NCBI GenBank assembly: GCA_002508425.1
Contig: DAKU01000026.1
Coordinates: 1 to 7,056, forward strand
DNA: 7,056 nt
Direction of reading: 5' to 3'
Source: Methanosarcinaceae archaeon UBA470
GTDB taxonomy: Archaea > Halobacteriota > Methanosarcinia > Methanosarcinales > Methanosarcinaceae
Below the pieces are notes generated by a model. It had not been told where the DNA came from and did not search any database. It saw only the letters and a program-made list of their open reading frames with translations. Of this stretch, positions 1 to 5,135 are shown in pieces; within the stretch, counting starts at the first letter, position 1; each line of letters opens with the position of its first letter. The translations under genes and the position numbers were made by a program.

Positions 1-546
1 AAATTTTACAATACTTTACTTATAGGTGTTTTAATCCTTCTTACAATGTTGGTTGTACTGTGTACTGACATAATTTATGTAAATATAGCAAATCAGAATA
101 TAGAAAATGTAAATGAATTAGTCCTTACAGCTGTGCCCGGAAAGACGGAATTGAATGATGGTGAATCTTGTACTATTCATCTAACACTAAAAAATGTTGG
201 GAATAAAACGTTGAACTTATGGAAGATGGAGCATCAGATTAGTTATGATGTTTCTTTCGTATCTTCAACTGATAATACACCTGCATTCTATCAATGTGGT
301 GTTATTGAAAGAGTCCTTCTTACTAATGAGTTTCTTGTGGAACTCAAACCTGGAGAATCACTATATTCGTCTATTAACTCGGGTTGTTGGATATTGAATC
401 CTGGTGAATACAAACTAATTGCTGTTTATCATGCCGGTGAACGTGAAAGGATCACAAAGCCATACTGGAAAGGAGAGGTCAGCTCCAATGAAGAATTGAT
501 TAAAGTAGGTGATGCACAGAACAATTTGACAGCATCATCATTATAA
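1..546 (+). CDS. Secreted or membrane-anchored Ig-like protein, 5' end missing
   Basis: The reading frame is open from base 1 to the TAA at 544-546 (181 codons visible). The first ATG in frame, at 46, lies inside a hydrophobic stretch. The codons before it read KFYNTLLIGVLILLT, a basic-then-hydrophobic signal peptide or signal anchor, so the real start is probably only a few codons left of the window and 46 is not the start. After the membrane segment (about residues 5-28) the protein looks like one beta-sandwich: a 'DGES..I.LTLKNVGNKTLNL' strand pair, 'LKPGES' in the middle and 'LNPGEYKLIAVYH' near the end. This pattern is common to extracellular Ig-like / CARDB-like folds and to the BsuPI-type domain; I cannot choose between them. 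Three cysteines lie in the exported part. No lipobox or catalytic motif is visible. The gene converges on the large surface-protein gene. Its role is unknown; a structural or binding role outside the cell is inference. Confidence 0.75.
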   Translation, partial: KFYNTLLIGVLILLTMLVVLCTDIIYVNIANQNIENVNELVLTAVPGKTELNDGESCTIHLTLKNVGNKTLNLWKMEHQISYDVSFVSSTDNTPAFYQCGVIERVLLTNEFLVELKPGESLYSSINSGCWILNPGEYKLIAVYHAGERERITKPYWKGEVSSNEELIKVGDAQNNLTASSL

Positions 547-581
547 TTCATAACCGATACAAGAATGAGTATTCACTTTGA

Positions 582-587
582 TTTTTT
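582..587 (+). terminator. Oligo-T tract after the Ig-like gene
   Basis: Six consecutive T residues lie 36 bases past the stop of the upstream plus-strand gene. Archaeal RNA polymerase can terminate at such U-runs without a hairpin. There is no strong stem next to it, so this is a tentative call. Confidence 0.35.
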
Positions 588-668
588 CCTATATGGTAAT
601 GGTCTCTTGTCCATTGTAGATTTCATTTTATGTTGAAACTTCAAAGACTAAATCTCATTTGTAATTAC

Positions 669-700
669 AAAAAAAGTTGAGCGAAAATTAATTTCGCTCA
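669..700 (-). terminator. Hairpin plus T-run terminator of the large surface-protein gene
   Basis: A perfect 9-bp inverted repeat (TGAGCGAAA at 678-686, TTTCGCTCA at 692-700) encloses a 5-base loop. Read on the minus strand, it begins 16 bases after the TAA of the large gene and is followed after two bases by seven T residues (669-675). The T-run lies only on the side expected for minus-strand transcription, so the element serves the 717-4313 gene rather than the convergent one. Archaea rely mainly on the T-run; the stem may add RNA stability. Confidence 0.7.
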
Positions 701-716
701 CAATCACAAGTCTGAT

Positions 717-2414
717 TTACCTCGTTATAGTCAGTTTTGGCCTCATGGCAGCGTTTGAATATTCTGAACTATAGAACGCAATATAATTCCCGCTCTCAGT
801 TCTTGCCTTGAGGAAGAAACCAGTGTTCGTATACTTACCACTTATGTATTCCTTCACAAGCTGCGTAACATCAAAATCATAGTACTTGTTACCAGGCACT
901 GTGCTGCCAGAGAAGGTTACAGAGGCATAAGGTGTAGTACCCTGAGATACTGCATTCTTATCGTACCAACTTCCTCCTGCTGTTGTCCAGGAATTCCAGC
1001 TTACAGACTTTGGATCCCACGCAACTGGCCTGTATACTTCGACTATAGTACTGGAAGTACGTGTTGCACCCGCCGGATAGTACCAGTAAAGAGAAAGTGT
1101 CGCCTTTGATATTGTATCTGTAGTCTTATAACTGCTGAGATCAAACAGCATTACATCCCTGCAAATAGATGTGCTCTTTCCTATATCGAGATACGTTGTA
1201 GTGGAAAGTACACTTGTAGGAGATAATTGACGCAGTCTATTGTCATAAACAGGTGAATAAGTTACTGAAGTTGCACTACCACTTACAATTACATGCATTG
1301 TGTCTTTTGCTTTCTGACCTGCAGTATCTGTAACGGTCAGAGTTACAGTATAGGTTCCTGGCGATGTATATGTGTGAGTAGCTGTCACTCCGGTGGCTTC
1401 AGAAGTAATGCCATTTGATACATCAAAGTCCCATGAATATAATGCTATACCTTTGTCGTCAGTGGATGCACTTCCATTGAAAGTTACAGCTGAACCTGTA
1501 GTTGCTGTCTTCTCAGCACCTGCATTGGCAACAGGAGAAGCATCTGTCGAAGTTGAACCACCTGAGGTAGAGGTTATGGTCAACTTAGGTTTCATGGCAG
1601 CGTTCGAATATTCAGAGCTGTAGAATGCAATGTAATTACCGCTCTCTGTCTTTGCCTTGAGGAAGAAACCAGTATTCGTGTACTTACCACTTACATATTC
1701 CTTTACAAGGTCCGTGACATCAAAATCATAGTATTTGTTGTCGGGAACCTTGCTTCCTGCAAAGGTCAATAAAGCATAAGGTGTAGAACCTTGGGGCACA
1801 TTGTTCTTATCATACCAGTTTCCTCCTGCTGTTGTCCAGGAATTCCAGGTCACAGATTTTGGATCCCACGCAACTGGCCTGTATATTTCAACTACTGTTT
1901 CAGAGGTTCGTGTCTTGCCAGCAGGATAGTACCAGTAGAGTGAAAGTGTCGCTTTGGATATTGTATCTGTAGTTTTGTATCCGCTCAGATCGAACATGAT
2001 CACATCTCTGTAACTGGATGTGGTTTTCCCAATATCGATATAGCTGGTAGTGGAAAGAACAGTAGTTGGAGATGACTCACGCAATCTGTTATCATAAGTT
2101 GCTGTATAAGAAACTGTGTTTCCGGTACCACTAGCAACTGCTACATTCAATGTATCAGTTGCCTTCTGGCCATTGGTATCAGTAACAGTTAGCGTGACAG
2201 TATAAGTTCCTGTGGCTGTATATGTCTTTGTAGCTGTCTTGCCGGTTGCTTCAGAGGTTATGCCATTTGATACGTCAAAATCCCATGAATACGTTGCTAT
2301 TCCTTTATCATCGGTAGATGAGCTTGCATCGAAACTAACTGCAGAACCTATGGTAGCAGTCTTATCCGAACCGGCATTCGCAACAGGTGGATTATCGACA
2401 GACGATGTATTTTC
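717..2414 (-). repeat. Tandem duplication of a PKD + DNRLRE module, two units of 849 bp
   Basis: The C-terminal part of the large gene is two direct copies in frame, about 717-1565 and 1566-2414. Matching landmarks, such as ATGGCAGCGTT at 745 and 1594 on the plus strand, are exactly 849 bases (283 codons) apart. Protein landmarks keep the same pitch: DNRLR at residues 741 and 1024. By eye the two DNRLRE domains agree at roughly four of five residues, with long identical blocks such as ATLSLYWYYPAG, YRPVAWDPKSV and YIAFYSSEYSNAAM. No indel separates the two copies over most of their length, which suggests a fairly recent duplication or ongoing gene conversion. Confidence 0.9.
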
Positions 2415-4313
2415 CACGTGAAGGATTACCAGACCATTGTCAAAATCTGCTACATATACGTAATTGCCTGAAACTGCAACACTGTATCCATGACCTGCGG
2501 TGTTATATCCTCCGGCAAGCGTTGGAGTTGCGACGTTGCTCACATCAAGAATAACAAGACCGCTTGTATCATCGGCGATGTATACATAATTGCCGGATTT
2601 TACAACATTTTGTGCAAATTTCGTGATATAGTTGCTTACAAGCGTTGGTTTGGCAGGATTGCTTATGTTAATTATCGCAAGGCCGTTGCTTCCATCTGCT
2701 ACGTATGCATAATTTCCGGATACAGTAATACCATATGCATGACCAACGGTATTGTAACTTCCTTTAAGGGTTGGAACTGCAGGGTTTGTGATGTCAATAA
2801 CAACAAGTCCATTATCACCATCTGCTACATATGCATAATTTCCGACTATAGCAACATTTTCCGCATTTCCTGCTGTGTCATATCTGCCTTTAAGGGTTGG
2901 AGCTGCAGGATTTGTGACATCGACTACTACAAGGCCGCCAGCGCCATCAGCCACATATGCATAATTTCCTGATACGGTAACACCCCATGAACGACCAGCG
3001 GTATTGTAACTGCCTTTAAAGGTTGGTGACGCTTTATTTGTGACATCCACAATTACAAGGCCGTAAGTGTCATCTGCTATATATGCATAATTTCCTGCTA
3101 CAGCAAGATCCCTTGCATATCCCTGAGTAATATAACTCCCTGCGCGCTTAGGAGAAGCAGGATTTGAAATATCTACTACAGTAAGGCCCATGTATCCATA
3201 TGCCATGTAAGCATAGTTTCCAGATATGGCAACACCAGATGCATAGCCAGCTACATCATAAATACCTGCACGTGTTGGTGCAGAAGGAGTATTTATATTC
3301 ACTATTGCAAGGCCACTTCTGCCAAAGGCTGTATATGCATAGTTTCCTGCTACAAAAACGTCATATGCAACTCCTTCGGTAGCAGTATAAGTGGCTGCGC
3401 TAACTGGTGAGGCTGGATTTGCGATATTCACTATTGCAAGACCGCTGGCATCATCAGCTACATAGGCGTAACTTCCGGATACAACAACGCTTAGTGCCTT
3501 CCCGGGGGTATCCAATCTCCCTGTATAAGTAGGAGCAGTTGGGGTTTTGATGTTTACGATCACAAGACCATTAGTTTCATCGGCTATGTATGCATAGCTG
3601 CCCGATACTGCGACACCGGTTGCTTTTACCGTATCATAGGAACCTGCAAGTTTTGGTGAAGAAGGAGTGATTATATTTATAGCAACAAGGCCGCTTGTAT
3701 CATCGGCTATGTATGCATAATTTCCAGACAAAGCAACACTCTGTGCATTGGTAGTATCTTGTCTGCCTTTAAGCGTTAAAGCTGTGGGTTTTGTAATATC
3801 TACTACTATAAGGCCACTGGTTCCATAAGCTACATAGGCGTAGCTACCTGAAACAGCAACATCATAAGCAGCGCCGGAACCATATGCATATGTACCTCTT
3901 ATCGCAGGTGCTGCACGGTTTGAGATATCAACTACTACAAGACCACTATTTCCATCAGCCAGGTAAGCATAATTTCCTGCTACAGCAATGTCGTTAATTA
4001 CTGCTGTGGTGGTTACCCTCCCAACTTGCGATGGATTGGCAACATTAGTAATATCAACTATTACCAAGTCTTGTCCCTGTCCGAGATAGGCGTAGTTTCC
4101 GGAAACTGCAACGCAGAAAACGCTTCCGCCATAATGGCTAGTGAAATCCTCTCCCACCAGGGCATTTGTAATGACTGTATCATTGTAAGTGTTTTCATTA
4201 AACTGGCTAACAAAATCTACTTTTAGCTCTGCGGCCGAACCAATGCCTGAGGCCATGATCATAAAAAATAGTAATGTACATAAATAAACTGCTATATTTT
4301 CTTTGATTTTCAT
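717..4313 (-). CDS. Secreted LVIVD beta-propeller / PKD / DNRLRE (disaggregatase-related) surface protein
   Basis: The protein has 1198 residues. A signal peptide (about 1-28: MKIK, a hydrophobic core, then GIGSAA) is followed by 14 LVIVD units (about 64-634), PKD domain 1 (642-728, with the YSWDFD and TYTVTLTVTD signatures), DNRLRE domain 1 (about 735-914), a Ser/Gly/Thr linker, PKD domain 2 (925-1011) and DNRLRE domain 2 (about 1016-1198). LVIVD repeats are thought to form extracellular beta-propellers, PKD domains are Ig-like spacers, and the DNRLRE domain is known from Methanosarcina proteins related to disaggregatase. I see no catalytic region, so I call it a surface or matrix protein and not a disaggregatase. 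The C-terminus ends directly on the last domain strand (KLTITR), with no membrane helix or PGF-CTERM-like tail, so attachment must be non-covalent or through a partner. Start choice: ATG at 4313 has GGTGAT four bases upstream; the in-frame GTG (4322) and ATG (4319) overlap that ribosome binding site. Confidence 0.9.
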   Translation of the reverse strand: MKIKENIAVYLCTLLFFMIMASGIGSAAELKVDFVSQFNENTYNDTVITNALVGEDFTSHYGGSVFCVAVSGNYAYLGQGQDLVIVDITNVANPSQVGRVTTTAVINDIAVAGNYAYLADGNSGLVVVDISNRAAPAIRGTYAYGSGAAYDVAVSGSYAYVAYGTSGLIVVDITKPTALTLKGRQDTTNAQSVALSGNYAYIADDTSGLVAINIITPSSPKLAGSYDTVKATGVAVSGSYAYIADETNGLVIVNIKTPTAPTYTGRLDTPGKALSVVVSGSYAYVADDASGLAIVNIANPASPVSAATYTATEGVAYDVFVAGNYAYTAFGRSGLAIVNINTPSAPTRAGIYDVAGYASGVAISGNYAYMAYGYMGLTVVDISNPASPKRAGSYITQGYARDLAVAGNYAYIADDTYGLVIVDVTNKASPTFKGSYNTAGRSWGVTVSGNYAYVADGAGGLVVVDVTNPAAPTLKGRYDTAGNAENVAIVGNYAYVADGDNGLVVIDITNPAVPTLKGSYNTVGHAYGITVSGNYAYVADGSNGLAIINISNPAKPTLVSNYITKFAQNVVKSGNYVYIADDTSGLVILDVSNVATPTLAGGYNTAGHGYSVAVSGNYVYVADFDNGLVILHVENTSSVDNPPVANAGSDKTATIGSAVSFDASSSTDDKGIATYSWDFDVSNGITSEATGKTATKTYTATGTYTVTLTVTDTNGQKATDTLNVAVASGTGNTVSYTATYDNRLRESSPTTVLSTTSYIDIGKTTSSYRDVIMFDLSGYKTTDTISKATLSLYWYYPAGKTRTSETVVEIYRPVAWDPKSVTWNSWTTAGGNWYDKNNVPQGSTPYALLTFAGSKVPDNKYYDFDVTDLVKEYVSGKYTNTGFFLKAKTESGNYIAFYSSEYSNAAMKPKLTITSTSGGSTSTDASPVANAGAEKTATTGSAVTFNGSASTDDKGIALYSWDFDVSNGITSEATGVTATHTYTSPGTYTVTLTVTDTAGQKAKDTMHVIVSGSATSVTYSPVYDNRLRQLSPTSVLSTTTYLDIGKSTSICRDVMLFDLSSYKTTDTISKATLSLYWYYPAGATRTSSTIVEVYRPVAWDPKSVSWNSWTTAGGSWYDKNAVSQGTTPYASVTFSGSTVPGNKYYDFDVTQLVKEYISGKYTNTGFFLKARTESGNYIAFYSSEYSNAAMRPKLTITR
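2412..4124 (-). repeat. Fourteen tandem LVIVD beta-propeller units, about 126 bp each
   Basis: Fourteen units of 40-45 codons share the pattern 'V.VSGNYAYVADG..GLVIVDI.NP..P...G.Y.T.G.A'. The NYAY/SYAY core occurs 14 times, each followed by a GL[VAIT][VI].[ND][IV]-type strand. In the middle of the array the pitch is exactly 126 bp: the ATGCAT-AATTTCC-type core recurs at 2705, 2831, 2957, 3083, 3209 and 3335 on the plus strand. Unit 1 is the most divergent (LGQGQDLVIVDI) and one later step is 129 bp. Units 9-12 are the most alike and share the PTLKG/PTFKG.Y[ND]T linkers. Confidence 0.92.
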
Positions 4314-4317
4314 TGAC

Positions 4318-4324
4318 ATCACCT
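4318..4324 (-). promoter_or_regulatory. Ribosome binding site fixing the start of the large gene
   Basis: On the minus strand AGGTGAT is followed by four bases and ATG at 4313. It pairs with the AUCACCU part of the archaeal 16S 3' end. Because the upstream in-frame GTG and ATG codons overlap this site, the ATG at 4313 is the likely start. The same arrangement occurs before the gene at 5136. Confidence 0.7.
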
Positions 4325-4394
4325 GCCCATTTCTCTGAGAGGATTTTTTTTTGCTTTTATTCTAAGGTGAACCTGGTACGTTGTAATAATCTAC

Positions 4395-4402
4395 TATATA
4401 AA
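4395..4402 (-). promoter_or_regulatory. TATA box candidate for the large surface-protein gene
   Basis: On the minus strand this reads TTTATATA, matching the archaeal TATA-box consensus, with a moderately purine-rich stretch before it that could serve as BRE. Transcription would start about 25 bases on, near 4370, giving a leader of roughly 55 bases with an A9 run (T9 at 4344-4352 on the plus strand). The core is nearly symmetrical, so some activity on the other strand cannot be excluded. Confidence 0.5.
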
Positions 4403-4472
4403 TCTAGTCACTCTAAAAATAAAAAATGATATATTTAAAATAAGATTTATTATTAATTTGCACAATCGTACA

Positions 4473-4480
4473 TATAAATA
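4473..4480 (+). promoter_or_regulatory. TATA-like box on the plus strand
   Basis: TATAAATA fits an archaeal TATA box and would start transcription near 4505. No ORF follows for about 290 bases, so if it is real it drives either a non-coding RNA covering the 4554-4594 hairpin or a long leader to the ORF at 4816. In such AT-rich sequence a chance match is quite possible. Confidence 0.25.
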
Positions 4481-4553
4481 CTATACTATATGATGCCGAT
4501 TATACTTCCTAGAAAATGCCATAAACTTGGTTTAAATCGGTTAGTTCCTTAAA

Positions 4554-4594
4554 AAGACAATACGTATCTAAATAAATTATGTGTGTATTGTTTT
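4554..4594 (+). other. Imperfect hairpin followed by a T-run
   Basis: Bases 4554-4566 pair with 4582-4594 in a 13-bp stem that includes G-U pairs, around the Watson-Crick core ACAATAC / GTATTGT (4557-4563 and 4585-4591). The loop is about 15 bases. Eleven bases past the stem, GGGG is followed by TTTTT at 4605-4609. This could be the 3' end of a small RNA or a terminator; AT-rich pairing by chance is the main alternative. Confidence 0.3.
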
Positions 4595-4635
4595 GTATTA
4601 TGGGGTTTTTGAACTAATAAAGCTTCATTATATTC

Positions 4636-4649
4636 TTTTTGTACAAAAA
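4636..4649. promoter_or_regulatory. Perfect 14-bp palindrome, operator candidate
   Basis: TTTTTGTACAAAAA reads the same on both strands and lies between the two divergently oriented transcription units. Perfect dyads of this length are typical of binding sites for dimeric regulators, but the A/T runs make chance formation easier. No second copy was found in the window. Confidence 0.3.
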
Positions 4650-4718
4650 ATCATCTTATTGGAGTGATATTGATCATTGTTGGTCTAATAGTGAAGATTA
4701 AAACTATTTAGTGCAAAA

Positions 4719-4739
4719 ATTCAAGTTGAATGCATTCAA
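4719..4739. promoter_or_regulatory. Three alternating inverted hexamers (ATTCAA / TTGAAT), operator candidate
   Basis: ATTCAA (4719-4724), TTGAAT (4726-4731) and ATTCAA (4734-4739) follow each other with spacers of one and two bases. The last two form the perfect 14-bp palindrome TTGAATGCATTCAA at 4726-4739; the first two form a second dyad around a single G. Alternating half-sites suggest overlapping sites for a dimeric DNA-binding protein. The element lies 77 bases before the start considered for the ORF at 4816. Confidence 0.35.
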
Positions 4740-4815
4740 AAATCATCATACTCTGTTATTTTAAAAATCGTTCCAATATATTAAGGTAAATACAAATGAC
4801 AATCATCTTTTGCAA

Positions 4816-5031
4816 ATGAAATGCGAAGCTTTCAGAAGCAGGCTAATAAAGGAGTTTGTCGAGAAAAAAACTCGAATAAATCTTTATTATCCTGTTTTCA
4901 GGCTTTATCATGCTTTAATCCTTAAGTATCCTTATATTATTCACGGAGAATCAGGTGATCGTATCAGCAGCTCAACTGCCTGGATACCAAAAGATTGGGA
5001 GGAAATTAAGACTCAAAATAATGAAGTCTAA
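4816..5031 (+). CDS. Small hypothetical protein or gene remnant
   Basis: This 71-codon frame (ATG at 4816, TAA at 5029-5031) encodes a basic first half (KCEAFRSRLIKEFVEKKTR), a central aromatic/hydrophobic stretch (LYYPVFRLYHALILKYPYII) and a more acidic end containing WIPKDWEEIK. I do not recognise the family. Base composition shifts to a coding-like level exactly where the frame begins. However, ATG 4816 has no ribosome binding site of its own; the frame is open back to 4765 and a TTG at 4810 is an alternative start. A seven-codon frame (4796-4819, peptide MTIIFCK) has AAGG upstream and its stop overlaps this ATG as ATGA, so translation could be coupled. It may be a real small protein, the C-terminal remnant of a decayed gene, or spurious. 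It lies 104 bases before the beta-helix gene on the same strand. Confidence 0.4.
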   Translation: MKCEAFRSRLIKEFVEKKTRINLYYPVFRLYHALILKYPYIIHGESGDRISSSTAWIPKDWEEIKTQNNEV

Positions 5032-5059
5032 CAGTCATTAAAACAATGGCAACTTGATG

Positions 5060-5067
5060 TATTATAT
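5060..5067 (+). promoter_or_regulatory. Weak TATA-like box before the beta-helix protein gene
   Basis: TATTATAT lies 69 bases before the gene start and would give a transcript start near 5090 and a leader of about 45 bases. It deviates from the TTTATATA consensus and the BRE is poor. Read-through from the small ORF upstream is an alternative. Confidence 0.3.
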
Positions 5068-5125
5068 TAGCATGTATCTACATTAGTTGCAGAGGATAAT
5101 TGCCGGAAGATTTGAACAATTTAAG

Positions 5126-5131
5126 GGTGAT
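5126..5131 (+). promoter_or_regulatory. Ribosome binding site fixing the start of the beta-helix gene
   Basis: GGTGAT lies four bases before ATG 5136, complementary to the archaeal 16S 3' end. It argues against the in-frame TTG at 5100, which would add twelve polar residues before a clean signal peptide. Confidence 0.75.
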
Positions 5132-5135
5132 ACAT

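Larger units (their letters stand above)
4403..4795. other. AT-rich intergenic region without a convincing gene
   Basis: About 390 bases, clearly richer in A and T than the coding regions around it, with stops in all frames at short intervals. It holds a TATA-like box at 4473, a long imperfect hairpin at 4554-4594, a 14-bp palindrome at 4636-4649 and alternating inverted hexamers at 4719-4739, each listed separately. I found no tRNA-like cloverleaf, no insertion-sequence ends and no CRISPR-like repeats. Confidence 0.6.

Noticed and set aside
46..48. ATG at 46 as the start of the first gene
   Set aside because: It lies inside the hydrophobic segment, and the frame is open with signal-peptide-like codons back to base 1; no ribosome binding site precedes it.
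658..671. Palindrome TTTGTAATTACAAA in the convergent intergenic region
   Set aside because: It overlaps the T-run of the terminator and lies between two gene ends, where an operator has no promoter to act on; most likely incidental.
1393..2421. Two similar short plus-strand frames at 1393-1623 and 2212-2421
   Set aside because: They resemble each other only because they lie opposite the two copies of the duplicated PKD region.
2490..2972. A 160-codon plus-strand frame opposite the propeller array
   Set aside because: It lies antisense to the LVIVD units and its own repeat pattern is just the mirror of the 126-bp periodicity. It has no ribosome binding site and implausible composition (rich in Cys, Ile, Asn).
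2412..4124. Regular repeats considered as a CRISPR array
   Set aside because: The repeat unit is 126 bp, in frame and fully coding, with no unique spacers; it is a protein repeat array.
4649..4807. AATCATC occurring at 4649, 4741 and 4801
   Set aside because: The spacing is irregular (92 and 60 bases) and the word is short in an AT-rich region; chance is sufficient.
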